DNA of 64,000 nucleotides from Gymnogyps californianus (GCF_018139145.2 NC_059500.1:51516663-51580662), one strand, 5' to 3'; shown: positions 12,527-24,515, counted from the stretch's first letter. Notes: a model not told the origin generated them from the letters alone. Translations and numbers: made by a program.

Positions 12527-12543
12527 TGCATTATTTTAATGCA
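12527..12543. promoter_or_regulatory. Inverted repeat with TAAT cores upstream of exon 1
   Basis: TGCATTA and TAATGCA form a perfect 7-bp inverted repeat around TTT. They are followed by further ATTA/TAAT words up to 12,552. TAAT is the core of many homeodomain sites, so this could be a paired homeodomain or POU-type site. That reading is inferred from motif only. Confidence 0.3.
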
Positions 12544-12589
12544 TTATTAATTGTCTTCCCAGGGAGAGGAGGAAGGTGGGGATAGGGCT

Positions 12590-13007
12590 TATTATTATTA
12601 ATAGCGAGGAGCTCGCTCGCTCCTTTCGCACACGCCGGGGAGCGCGGTGGGAGGAGGCAGCGCCGGGGGGAGGCGGGCGGCGGAGCGCGCCCCGCTACCG
12701 CGCTCGCTGTGCCCCGCTACCGGGCTCGCTGCGGCGCGCACACGCGGGGCTCGGCGCAGACCCCCGCCGCTCCCTCCCCGCGACCCCCTTCCTCCCCCCC
12801 CCCCAGCGCCCGCCACCCGCCGCCGGGCGGAAAGTTCCGCGAGCAGCTGCCGGCGCGGTCCCCGCCCGGAGCGGCACTCCGCGGCCGGCACCAGCCCATA
12901 TCCCCAGCTCCGCGGGGGCGGCGTGGCTCCGCGGCCGCCAAAGTTGCGGCGGGGCCGGGGGGCCGCCGCTGCTGCCAGCCATCAAGTGGCTCGTTAAGGA
13001 AATGCAG
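12590..13007 (+). other. Putative 5' leader exon 1 inside CpG island B
   Basis: A very CpG-dense block ends at a near-consensus splice donor, CAG|GTGAGC, with the exon edge at 13007. The island (about 12,595-13,260) and lack of a clear TATA suggest a CpG-type promoter with scattered start sites, so the 5' edge given is only approximate. The only ATG between 12,590 and 13,007 is at 13002-13004, six bases before the junction. Spliced to exon 2 it gives a short upstream ORF, so this exon is best viewed as 5' untranslated. The gene is not recognised; its coding part would lie beyond the window. The long open frame that runs through the island (12576-13568) is not taken as coding, because it crosses simple repeats and passes straight over the donor. 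Confidence 0.5.
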
Positions 13008-13707
13008 GTGAGCGGGCTGAGCGGCGGCGGCGGCGGGGGGGGGGGGGGCTCGGCGGGGAGCGCGCCCCCGGCCTGGCCCTCCCCTCCCCTCCCCTCCCCT
13101 CCCCTCCTCTCCTCTCCCCTCCCCTCCCCGTCCCCGTCCCCCCGGGCCGCCCGCCTGCCTGCAGCCGGCGGTGCCTGGCACGGAGAGCGGGTAGCCGCCG
13201 CGCCCCCGGCGAGAGCCGCTCCACCGCCCCCCCGCCCCGCACGCGCGCGCACACACACACACGCGCACACACACACACACACACACGCACACCCCCCACC
13301 CCTCCTCCCCACCCCTCGCTCGCTCCCTCTCTCCTCCCTTTCCTCGCTCTTTCCCTCACTCCCCCTCTCTCTCTCTGCCGGCCTCGTCGGAGACAGTTGC
13401 AGGTACCTTTCCTCTCCTCTCCCCTCCCCGCCAGCCCCCCCGACCCCCCCCCCCCCAGCAAATTTTAGGGTGCAGGAGCCTCGGGAGGGCTTTTTGAAAA
13501 AAAAAAAAAATCACTGGTTTAAAAAAAAAAATCTATGGAAGGATGACTCTTGCAGGAGTGTGCTCTGAAAGCAGGGATACCCCCAAGGAGCTCGCGGCAG
13601 CGGCGCTGGATCCCACCAAAACAGAACTGCCTGATGTGGCATGTGCTTCTCTCTCTTTGCAGTTCCTTCTGGGCCTGTGTGGACTAGGGGCACAACGCGG
13701 CGCCTGA
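13002..13707 (+). CDS. Upstream ORF of 16 codons, spliced across exons 1 and 2
   Basis: If exon 1 (ending 13007) joins exon 2 (starting 13663), the ATG at 13002 continues as MQFLLGLCGLGAQRGA and stops at TGA 13705-13707. It uses two codons from exon 1 and fourteen plus the stop from exon 2. It is the only ATG visible in the combined leader, so scanning ribosomes would meet it first. Context is moderate: G at -3 and C at +4. The peptide is hydrophobic at its start but far too short for a secreted protein, so a translational-control role is the likelier reading. It depends wholly on the predicted splice. A weaker alternative acceptor at 13554-13555 would give a 45-codon frame ending at a TAG in what is here exon 2. 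Confidence 0.35.
13021..13048. repeat. (GGC)n followed by G14
   Basis: About five GCG/GGC triplets run into 14 consecutive G (13035-13048). The G-rich strand is the plus strand and lies just inside intron 1. It could form a G-quadruplex in DNA or nascent RNA. Confidence 0.85.
13078..13140. repeat. (CCCCT)n pyrimidine repeat
   Basis: Several CCCCT units, mixed with CCTCT and CCCGT variants, form a pure C/T tract of about 60 bases. The opposite strand is G/A-rich with repeated GGGG blocks. Confidence 0.9.
13240..13292. repeat. (CA)n/(CG)n microsatellite
   Basis: Alternating CA with interspersed CG dinucleotides covers about 50 bases. Alternating purine-pyrimidine sequence of this type can adopt Z-DNA. 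Confidence 0.9.
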
Positions 13708-13770
13708 CTGGCAGGAGGGGAAAGCGGAGACTCCTTCAGGTTTCCAAAGAGGTCCGAGCGGACTGCATTA
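13663..13770 (+). other. Putative 5' leader exon 2 (108 bp)
   Basis: The exon is preceded by a strong polypyrimidine tract ending CTCTCTTTGCAG and followed by the donor ATTA|GTAAGT at 13771. It contains no ATG. It supplies most of the short upstream ORF that begins in exon 1, and the frame stops at 13705-13707. The remaining 63 bases have no start codon, so the main start must lie in a later exon outside the window. Its GC content is higher than the intron on its right. Confidence 0.5.
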
Positions 13771-13837
13771 GTAAGTAAATACTCTATGCTTGGTTTCTGT
13801 CCCTGTCTTCTCCTGTTCTTCCAAACCCTTTCTTAGC

Positions 13838-13895
13838 ATACACACACATATGCACACACACACACACATCTTTTTATATATGTGTGTGTGTATTT
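13838..13895. repeat. CA/TA/TG compound microsatellite
   Basis: CA repeats are followed by a T-rich spacer, TATATA and then TG repeats, so the two ends can pair as a hairpin. It lies about 70 bases into the long intron. Confidence 0.85.
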
Positions 13896-15649
13896 CTGCT
13901 TTTAAGTCACGCTGTTCTGGTCAGAGAGGAACTTGGCTAGGGTAACTTGAACTGTTTTCAGTGGGAAAAGCGCATGAAGTGGTTTTCTCATCTTTTATGA
14001 GAAAAGAAAATTGCAGGTGAATACTTCTGTACAGAAACTGAGTGTGTCAAGTATTGTGTAATGTCTGCCTTAGTCCGAGTGTAGGTATGTGGTAGATTAC
14101 AGACAAAATCTAAACAAAGGCACGTTCCCTCAGGAGGGGTCTACAGCACGATGTGACCTGCTAAGTAATGCCAGGTGACAGGGCATTCAGTTTAACGTAG
14201 AATGTGCATGGATTATAGATACCAAGAATGTTTTTATCTGCATTCAGTTGTAAGCATTTTTAGTCCACACCTCTGAAGTTGTTAGATTTTTCATGAAGTT
14301 TTATATGTATAAAATGTATGTATATTTTTTCTTCTAATGAGCATGACAGTTCCAAACAACAGCTTTGCTTTCTAAGTGCTTTTATGGGACATATTTGAAA
14401 GTACTGATGGCACTTTTTTAAATAGGTGAGAAAGATCTAGGGGAAACAAAAAGATAAACTCGTTTAAGAGGGCTTCATGAACAGTAGGGTTGAGGTTTGC
14501 TGGCTGAGCTGTAGAATTGACAGAAGGTACAAAGATCAAATAAAGGTATGTCATGCAGAGTCTGCTATTAGGTGTTGTTTAGCACTAAATATATCTGCAT
14601 CTGGGGAGGAGAACTTTTGCAGGCGTTATTTCTCTTGGGACAGTGGACCCATTATCGACGTTTGCTGATAGAGGAAACAGCTAGTACTAGTAGTTGAGGG
14701 TTAACTGTTTCCTAGGTAGAGGGAAGAAATAAGAATGAAAAGTATGTCAATGAAAATACTTGTTCATGTTTGCTAATATCTAAATAAAACCTTTGTGTTA
14801 TGTCAGTAGGAATATAGTTGAGTCAGGTGTTTTGAATGTACTGGAAGGAATCAATAGCATTTCAGCATTTTTTTCTCTATTCCTGCCAAATGGACTTGGA
14901 TTTAAATGCTTCATGTGTTATTGTATCTATTGTAGGGACAATATGGATTTGAGTTTGAATAAACTCACTTCTTTGCAAATTCTTGACAAATTTGGGTTAT
15001 TTTACAGTACAAATTCAGAATAATGGGTACTGTAAATAAACTGTACAACTCAGATCTCTTATGTATTATGTTTTTACTGTTCACCTAATCAGAATTAACT
15101 TGTGTCATTAGAAGCTGCTAAACATGCATTTACAAGTGCATTTTATTAAGCATCTCAATGTGAAATTAATGTTGCATTTTCAGGTGTAATTCAAAATCAC
15201 AACTAATAAATGTCGCCAGGATTGAAAGTTTCTTAGGCTCAAATTAAATGCTTTTTTTTGTGAAGTAAAGAAATTAGTTTATGTCACAACAGTAAAGGCA
15301 ATTAGACAAAATTTATTTAGGAAATTAATGTGACACAAGCAGGAAGGGCTAAATCTGCAGTAGCAGAAGGATGACATTCAGAGTTGCTTTCAGGTATTCA
15401 TAATCTTAAACCTAGGAATAATTACAAAGCACAGGCTACAAGTTCTGAGATGGTGAATCAGGGTGACTTTCATATTGCATCACAGTACTCTTTGGGTAAT
15501 TGACAGTAACGTTTATGACAAAAAATACCCGATGAACTTGTGAACTTGGAATAAAAACATAACACATCTGCTGGCTTAGTAAGGAATCCTACTGTTATTG
15601 TTTTAGTACTATGAATTTATCTTTCAGTTAAAAACAAGGCTTTTTTTCC

Positions 15650-15671
15650 TTTTTTTTTTTTTTTTTTTTTT
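15650..15671 (+). repeat. T22 homopolymer
   Basis: Twenty-two consecutive T, preceded by a T7CC string. No retroposed gene copy is recognisable next to it. Confidence 0.95.
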
Positions 15672-18600
15672 GAGTAGGTAACATTTGACATAGCTCATTG
15701 CTGTGTTGTACTCCCTGTGGGCAAAGCATTAAAGTAATATGTCTAGATAATTTACATGAACTATTTTGAGTGCATACAGGGAAGTTTATTAGGTTAAGCT
15801 TTCTGTTCTGCTAGGTGGTCCTGAACATGCAGCATGCAATGTTGAATGCCTAACAAAGTGTCTATTTTTACAGTAAAAGAAAAAAGATTAAAATATATTT
15901 GACTAGTCAGATGGGAGCTACATTGTTTAGTTTAGGTTGAATCACAGCGTACTTAATGGCTTTATTAGTTTGGAGTATACTCTTCGTTATTTGTCTTTTG
16001 GATTTTCTTTAAATCTAGGATATCTCCTGGCAATAATTCAGTATCTATATGAAAAATGACTTGACACATACTCCACTTTTGCTGTAATTACTACCGTAAC
16101 TACTACTACTGGGAAATGACCTGAGTCAAATCCTACCAATTAAGTTTAATACATATTATATTTGATCATATATGTATGTACAATCTTGATCATAATTGTT
16201 GATATAGGAAAATGTCAAATCAGGTCAATCTAATTCAGATGAAACAACAGAGGACTTAAAAAAGACCTCTTGCTGTGAAGATATAAAGTTGATAGAATAA
16301 AGTTGCATGTGTCAGCAGTAATGTGTTTTATTATGCAATTGTTCTTGTTATTCAGATCAGATAATGGCCTGATGAAATATATAAGCAGTCTGCAGGGAAT
16401 GAATGATTAATTCCTCTAATGTATGCTTATTGTAGGAATTCTTACTAATAAAAACCTACATACCTGCATTAGTTAGCAGTAGATAAAGTCAATAGCATTG
16501 TCTATATTAATATTAATCACTTAGTATACTAATGTACTACCAAACTTTGTGGTGATAAACTGCGATGGAAAAATTATGACAGACTATTCACTCTTTGTTC
16601 CATATGGCTTTACTGAAGAAAGTGACAGTACACAAACAAACATGATGCTTCATAGCACAAAGTATTTTGAAATGGTGGATAAGATAAATATCAAATAATA
16701 CACAGATGTTTTAATCAGCTTGGTTTGTGGTTCTTATTTTAACAACTTACACAGCATTAATAACTTTTATGTGTATGGATGCTAATTCTACAGGTTCTAA
16801 GTACTATAACAAGTTGAGAAACTAAGATATCGTTGACTAAATTGGAAATCGGGCCAGTTCAGCATTTTGGGAAAGGTTACTGATACTTTTCATCAGTCCA
16901 AAGCTTGTTTAGTGTGAAAACAGATTGGTACCTGAATCCCACATATTTAGAGTAAGCTTAATTGATTTAGTATCACTTTGAAGATCTTGTAAGCAGCAAA
17001 TGTTCTTGGCAGCAAATATAAATTTAACAGTGGCATTTATGCAGATGATCTGTAATTTAAGGTTGGACTTTGATATTTGTACTCAAGGAAAGTAGTTCTT
17101 TTCCTTCATTAGTAGCCACAGGGATTCTAAGGAAACGAGGTGGGGAGAAGGAAACATTCAGGGCATTCTTTAAAAAAGGGGGAAAAAAAAAAAGAAAAAG
17201 AAAATAAGGCTGTAGAAATGTCTCAGATTCAAAAGCATTTGGGCTGGAAAATGCCTGTTTGTGTGTTCCTGGATTTTTTTGCCGCACGTAAGTTATAAGG
17301 TCATTAGTACTAGAAGTTTCTTAAAGAGCTTTTATGTTATCCCTCCTTCTTCTAGACTTTCCACCTTGCAGTTTTGCATCTATAATCCTAACACAAACTC
17401 TGATAAAGTTAGCAAGGGGTTTTATGTCACAGTGATAACAGAATGATGACAATAGGGTCACAAAGTATTGACAAGCAGTGCATTTGGTCTATAATTTTTT
17501 GGACATATTTGATTGTGATGAAAAATGTTTAGTAACAAACAGATGGATTTAAAATTCCAATAGGAAATAAGCAGTAGGCGTGGATGAATTAATTCTCAAA
17601 CAAGAATTAAATGCACTTAATAATAAAGACTAAGAGAAGGAAATGTGCACACAAGATTAGGCAAAAGGAATGCATAATGGGAGGGTTTTTTAGCTTTCTT
17701 AATGCTATTAGATGCTGTCTGATTTTCAGTTTATCTGTTCTAGTAGCTTCTTTAATAAGATTCAGTATAAAACAATAACAGAAAAGCTAGCAATAAATGG
17801 AAAATTGCAGAGAAATTACTACTTTTATGGTCAATACGAGGATTGAATTACGCATCTATTTTCATTTGTTGTCAATAGTTGCAGAAACTATCCTATTTCT
17901 CTTGTATTTCTATTCTATTAAATATGCTTTATTAAGTGAAAACTGTTGTGCAAGAAATCTTATTTTTTACATCCTGTATTTCTCTACTGTCAACTTAGTA
18001 ACTACTTCTAAAAAGTGGGGTTTTTTATCAATGCATAAGTCTAAGATCTAGTTGAATAAGATTTTAACTGAGTGGAGACTGCAGAATCTGGTTTATAAAA
18101 TCAATTTTATAAAATTTCTGTCAGCAGTGCTGTAGAATTTATCAAAATACTAATATGTTTTAAATTTATGCTGAATACAGGCGTGCTTTTAAATGCCTTT
18201 AAAGTTATTTGAAATACTGTTGCACTTTCCAGATTATGCATTTACATTGGGCTGAAATGTAAAATTATGATTTTAGAGATGTATTTGGAGAAGGAGATTT
18301 CTTGATGTGAATGTTTGCAATATGAAGAAGGCTCCGAGTAGTCCGATGATATTTCGTAAGAACGCTGTGTGGAATTTGTTCCAGCTGTAAGCAGCGTGAG
18401 CTCATGGACTTACCAGTTAAAAGACAGATACATATTATAGGCTCAGTCCTCTGCTTTCTCTAAACACTGGGTCTACAAAAATGTTCTCTGCGACAGGCAG
18501 TCCCATACTTAAGTCTCATCTCGTGAAAAGCTGGAACGGTGTTTAAGGTGAATTTTTCAGTATGTTTCAGGATGGCTTTTCAAAAGGTAAGGTGGGCATT

Positions 18601-21600
18601 TTGGTGCATTCTGCGCTTCTCCTGAATTTAGAAAATAAGAGCTGTACACAATGGCCGTCCAGAAATTACTCTTTCTCCAAGCTGCTGCCCTTTATTTGGT
18701 TTTAGATTGCCTAGCTCATTTGCAAAGTATGTGTAACAGTGCCCAGCAGTGAAATGTTAAATGCTCATGCTTTTTGTTCACAGTGGAAAGATGGGTTGGA
18801 GAGGAAACTTTCAGCAAGGGTGATTGCCTAGTATGTAAACATGAGGGCTCATGGTTTAATGGGAGGTGGGACTATTTAGCTGTTCTGGTTATTACTGAAA
18901 CTGTGTGAGTAAGGTAAACGGGTATTTCCAGAATGCTCAAGAAACCTCCCGGCTGGTGAACTTCTCACAGGTGACAGAACAATTTCTTTATGATGATTGA
19001 TTTAAGGTGAGCAACCTGAATAAAGGTCCTCTGGTGGCAGCAGGTTGGAAGTGTACACCAGCCAGTCTTTTGAGAGCTGTAATTCCTAAGGTTATTGCAG
19101 CAGAAGTAACTGCATAAGAGCAATTGCATCTACTCTAGTCTGGAAGTAAAGTGATTTTTAGACTCTCATGCAGCAGTTTAACAGTCAGTGTGGGAGTATG
19201 TCAGGCAAAGTAACTTTGCTCTAGCTTTGACACGTTCTCTCTCTCTCTCTCACCCCCCCCACGCTCTTAAAATGTGTCCTTCCGTGTGGTGCAAGACATA
19301 CAGTCTCAGCAGGCCCTGTACTACATAGGACAGCATCTAAAGTAGTTCATGTTCAACTGTGTATTCTTCTCACTCTCCTCACTCATTTAGCCAAATGGTT
19401 TTCATCTGTCTTTAGCAAAAAAGTAGTCCTCCACATTGTAACTAGATCTAACATATCATATTAATTTGAAGTGTAAAGATTTTTAATTTTTTCCAAACAG
19501 GAGTTAAATAAGAATTTTTACAGTACAATTTTTAAATCTGCACTGAAAGACTTCATTTTAACCTTAAAGTCTGGTTTTATATTCAACTTCTGAGGAAGTA
19601 CAACATACTTTCAATACCTGCACATAAGGGAGAGCAATGATGTAACTCTTACTTGGGTGGCTACAGAATTGCTGGCAATAACAAAAGATAAACCAAAATT
19701 ATGTCTGAATAGCTGTCCATTTGGGTAGAAGGACATAAGGATATCCATCACATCAATTTAAAAATGACAGGAAAAATCCTACAGGATAATGCATTGACTC
19801 AATCTTGAAAGATTTTCTTTTATATTGAAAGGAATGTGCTGTGATGTAGTGTTAGGCAAAGCTCAATAGCAACATCAGTTCTCAGTGGAAAGGGTTGAAA
19901 GAGGAGAATCCATATGAGCCGTCCATGTCTGCATGAGTTGCTTTCCTTTTATTATTGTAACCATGAGGTTGCCAGATGGCATCCTCAGACTTCTTCAGAG
20001 AGCCGGAAAACCATAAGGAGTGCTGTCTTCATCAGAAATCATAATAGTATCATGAAATTATAGTTGATACTTTTCTTCATCTAGGTTTTCCTTAAGGAAG
20101 TGTGTGGTTTTTTGGCTGTTAATTATTGTGGGTTTTGACCATACCAGAAAAATGTTATCATGCTCATGCAGTAGCAGTTCGAACCAACTCCTTAACTGTC
20201 AGTATGGCTAGAATATTAGAGTTCATACCATAAGAAGTCAGACTTGAAACCTGTTTTGAGACCTGTAAAATTCCTGTAGTGGGAGGAATGTGCTGGGAGA
20301 GGCTTAATCAACATTAAATCATTATTACTGAAATATCCTACATATGCTAGTAGAAGTATTTGAGGACTACAGAAAAATTTCTCTTTAAGAGGAAATTTAG
20401 TTAACTTTTTTTTACTTCTGTAATCCTCTGCAAATCTGTAGATATGGATAAATAATAAAAGTGAATTTCAAATAATATATTGCATGTAACCTGGAACATG
20501 AATTGTGCACCTACTGTTCATAGAAATATTCCTGATGAAAAGTTGTATTAATCATTGGTATTTCTTCACAAACGGAAGTCTGCCCAGCAAAGCATGACAT
20601 TAATTTCAAATTTGACATTAGTAGATTTGGGCTGGCATCATTAACATACCAACTGGAGTACTTTTAAAAAACAAACAGACAAAAAAGAATAAAAAAAGAA
20701 CCGATGCATTAATATAGTGATAACCTGTGTTCTCCTTTAGATAATTTAGCCACTTCTTCAGTTTTAAGCACAATTATTCTGCGAAATTGTCTTTTCTCCA
20801 TACGAATAAAAGTTATACTAATGGCATTTTCACACAACTTACGTCCTAATCTTCCTTTTTTTTTTTTTTTTTAAGAATGCTGGGCAGCTAGACTTGAAAA
20901 GCTGCACAAATGCATTTGCCTGTTTTTGCAGAGCATAGGCTTTGAAATGGGCCATGTGGTTGATTTGACTCCTCTTTTTCCCTGTGAACCCGGTGTCCTC
21001 TGACAATTCAGTGAAGCTAAGATCAGTTAGTGAGGTTGGCGATTCTTTTGTCAAATGCCTCAGCCAGCAAGTGTACAGTGGACTGCAAACCTTCAAGAGC
21101 AGCCAAAAGGTATGTAGGTCACCAAACCTGGGTAACCAAATACTGTTAACCATGCTCCCTGTATCCATGGTATGGTCTTCTGCAAAATTAATTTATTCAG
21201 TGAGAATTGGGTCAGCAGCATACATTAGGTGTTATTTGGAAGAACCGAGAAATTATTTGAAAGCAGGGTCAAATTATTTTCGTGTGCATTTTTAGAACAA
21301 AGTGCAGTGGGCTTCCTGTGCCGTTTGTTTTAGATTTTCCATTCTAATGGAAGTATGAGAAAAGATGCAAAGTAGTGCAAAAGTCGTGTTAGCTACCAGA
21401 GGCCATTGGGTGGAATAAAGTGGTCAGGAAATGTGTTTTTTCTATGCAATCTGTAATAAAAAATATTCTAGAATTTAATAATTTCCTGAGCAGCTTCCGT
21501 ATAGGTTATGGTGCTCTGCCAACCTAATCAGAATGCATGATTTCTCCTATTTTAAAATCTCTTTCCTTTGAGAACCCTCTGTAGGTTATTTGTTTTCTAT

Positions 21601-22237
21601 TCTAGGATTATTAGAGAAAAGTGATTTTTGTATTTGGCACAACAGTAGTAAGTTGCGTTGCAGCACCTGTTTTTCCTCATCAGCTATAGGTTTTCTGAGG
21701 TTTCTACAGGTGTGGAAATGAAGTCCCTGGATGTTCCCATTATCATATTCTATATAGGATCATAAATAAGAAAGTATCCAAATGTATTTGTGCTCATAAT
21801 CATCTTTTTTTTTCTCAGCATGGAGGCCAGCCTTTCCCACCCTTCCCTGTCTTCCCCTTTTTCATACCCTTCCTCTGCAGAAGGCTGGAACATGGTTAAA
21901 ATGTCTGATTATTTTGAAATTAGCTCATAACTCGGATTTCTATTCCTTCTCATCGATCCTGAGGACAGTGACCTCCTTGGGTAAGAATTCACTTTTAAGT
22001 AGGGTGATGTCCGTAACTTCCTTATGTTGTTTTTCCTAGAACTGATAAAAGTGACAGAGCACTCCAGCTTGCGTAAATATCAGATGTTTCCTGATGTAGG
22101 GTGAGAGATGAAGAAGGAACTGACAGTGTTCTGCTGGAGTTACATAATTAATAAGTAGACATTTATGAATGTTGGGGTGAGTTAGGTGTATTGATATCGT
22201 TTGGCAACACTCAAGTGCAGTTATACAGATTACATCT

Positions 22238-22255
22238 CCCCCCCCCCCCCCCCCC
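22238..22255 (+). repeat. C18 homopolymer
   Basis: Eighteen consecutive C follow TACATCT. The run ends in AACAG, which superficially resembles a splice acceptor, but no donor-bounded open frame follows. Confidence 0.95.
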
Positions 22256-22812
22256 AACAGGTGTAGGTTGGCCTTAATGGAGAGGGAGAAGGAAGCCTAT
22301 CTGTTTAGCATTCTGTTGATTTTATTAATCATCAGTGTTGAACAAATTAAAGAAGGCATGAATTGTGACTTAAATAAGGTTTTGTAAAAAAAAAAGGTAA
22401 TATTTGTTCCATTGTATATTTAAAAAAAGGGATTGTTAGAAGATATATGAGGAGGAAGGAAAGGAAAGGAAAGTGAGGGTAGAAAATGGGTAAGTAATAG
22501 GAATGGAAGAAGCCCTCAGCAATGAAAGGAGTCCCGTTATTCAGGTCTCTGATGCAGTGTCAAGTCAGATGATGCTTTCTTTAATCACTGGGGATGAGAT
22601 TTAGTTGCCTAACCATAAGTGGCTCATGCCTTTTTAGATGTCCTGAGGTATCTGCTCAGCCCCAGGCTACTGTTCTCTTGTACCGTATGTGCCAGTCCCA
22701 TACAGGTATTTCAGAAAACCGAGAACGTATACAATTGCACATTTATCTGTGTTTAGGATTATGAATTGCGCATGTCTATATTCTGATGTTGTATCTAGAA
22801 CTTTGCCTTTCC

Positions 22813-22837
22813 TCCTTGCCTTTCCCAAAGGCAAGGA
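22813..22837. other. Perfect 11-bp stem hairpin
   Basis: TCCTTGCCTTT and AAAGGCAAGGA are exact reverse complements separated only by CCC. Both arms lack mismatches. It has neither a T run nor the size of a microRNA precursor, so its function is unknown. Confidence 0.8.
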
Positions 22838-24515
22838 TTTTTTCATGTTATGCTAATTATATCTGAAACTAACAGAGAGAGCTCCCTTAATCAACACTTG
22901 TGCTTAACTATCAGCATAATTAGATTAATTATATTTTGGAGACATCCTAGAAATCCTATCATCATGCATGTATGCATCTATGTGTTTTGGAAGTGACATC
23001 ATCCTTGTCTTCATATTCTGAAACAAGCTTATCTGTTGTTTTTTGTTTGTTTGTTTTGTTTTCATTTTTTTTTCCTTTTCATAGATGATACACAGATTGA
23101 TGGAGTCCAAAAGGTTATGCTACTAACTATACTGCATGCACAAAATCAACTTGTGTGCTTTCCTGCTCTGACAGCATGCTGGTGCCTCTGAGACCAGGCA
23201 CAGGGGCACTGCAAAAGTAATGAACTGTGTAATGTCACACTGCCTTTTTCTTATTTGCTGCTTTGGTAGGTCACCTTTTTCTGTTTCTTGGAAAGGAGAG
23301 ATGGACCTAGGGATCTGTGTAATATAATTATGCTGAGGTGAGGTGTGTTTTCTGTTTTTGTATTATTGACATCTTGACCATTATACAACCAGTAAAGATT
23401 ACTGGCAGTAATATTTTCTTCTGAGGTCAGGGCTATTGATTTTGGAGTATAAGCAGAGCTGATATGATAAATCTTATGGTAATAATTCTATTTGGATTTA
23501 ACTTTTAACATTTGTTTTGGACAAAAAGTTTGAGATACATGAATATACATTTACTGAAGTTATTTGGATATTATGTTCATTAAATGATTGTTGCAAAAGG
23601 CATTCTAAGTGTTCTGCTTGATAAGGGGTATTGGGAATAGCGTGCACGAGAGACTGCCCTTACAGATGGAGGTCTCTCTCTGTAACCAATCTATCAAGGT
23701 TTTAGAAAGGCAAGATAATAGATCTTGTTTGTGAGCCAGAAACATTTTCCATAAACAGAAGATGAAGTGATCTTCAAAAGTTATCCTAATAATCACAAAG
23801 AATAGAGCAGTTTCATGAGCAGAAAAAAGGATCCAAGAAAACCTTGGTCTGTATCGTTTAATCTAATTTTATTAATATATGAGGCCTGAAGCAATATTCC
23901 ATTTCTGATAGGAAAGTATCCCAGCTCATGCAAACTGTAACATCTATTTATGGTGTTTCACTGGCTGTCTACATTTTACTAACTTGGGGAAACAAAACAA
24001 AAATAAAATAAATTAAGCCAAGTTGAGATTTTCATAACTTAACCTCACTCTATGTCTCTGAAAGTAGTACGGTATCATTTGTTGTCATTTATGTCTGAAT
24101 CATATAAAAGTTGTGATCCAGATGGAACTTGGGGGCTAATAAAGAGGATGACTAATAATTATGATGATAATAATTATGGTGATGCCTTACGATTGAGTGA
24201 GAGCAAGACCACATTGTAAAGTTCAGAGGAAGTAGATTTTTTTTTCTTGCTTGGTACTCAAGGAGAAAATATAGCAACAGAGTGAACAATGTAATGCTTC
24301 TTTTTTGTCTGCTTTGCTATTAAGTTGTGTTTTTGGCAGTGTTAGGAGGGAACTTAGATGGGAAGGCTATCTTGCCAAAGAACATTGCCAGTGACTTTTC
24401 TGTGGTAGTAACTTTCCTCCTTATTTGTAGCATCTAAATCTTGCTATTAACTAAAAATACAATTTTAAAAATCAGTTCTCACATAAGCAGATATGGTCAT
24501 TTCCAAAGGATTGTT

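Larger units (their letters stand above)
12595..13260. promoter_or_regulatory. CpG island B, probable promoter
   Basis: The densest CpG stretch of the window, with many GCG, CCG and GGCGG words, lies in otherwise AT-rich DNA. It covers the putative first exon and the start of intron 1. In birds such an island almost always marks a transcription start. The direction is taken as plus because of the donor at 13008 and the matching acceptor at 13661-13662. A divergent minus-strand transcript cannot be excluded. Confidence 0.75.
13008..13662 (+). other. Putative intron 1 (655 bp) with simple repeats
   Basis: It begins GTGAGC and ends in a long pyrimidine stretch followed by TTTGCAG. It contains GGC/G, CCCCT and CA simple repeats, and A-runs near 13,500 and 13,521. 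It contains no coding evidence. Confidence 0.5.
13771..24515 (+). other. Presumed long intron, first part
   Basis: This is AT-rich non-coding DNA with no recognised coding exon. It contains a CA/TA/TG repeat just after the donor, T22 at 15650-15671, T17 at 20856-20872, C18 at 22238-22255 and a small perfect hairpin at 22813-22837. A non-coding stretch with plausible splice sites (20932-21109) is discussed in the findings. A few spots with retained CpG, such as around 18,330-18,410, may be conserved elements but cannot be judged from one sequence. Confidence 0.4.

Noticed and set aside
12695..13461. Overlapping minus-strand open frames of 155-205 codons in the same island
   Set aside because: They are complements of the same repeats (Gly/Arg-rich, VCVCVC from the CA repeat) in different frames. 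None has a domain.
12576..13568. Long plus-strand open frame (330 codons) through CpG island B
   Set aside because: It has no ATG start, is composed of Pro/Ala/Arg/Ser-rich text and translated simple repeats, and runs straight through a strong splice donor. GC-rich sequence is stop-poor, so such frames are expected.
18571..18586. Possible 16-nt micro-exon between TTTCAG and GTAAGG
   Set aside because: The upstream polypyrimidine tract is poor and both signals are common by chance. Nothing else supports it.
20856..20872. T17 read as the poly(A) tail of a minus-strand processed pseudogene
   Set aside because: No known gene is recognisable next to it, no target-site duplication was found, and processed pseudogenes are rare in birds because CR1 does not use poly(A) tails.
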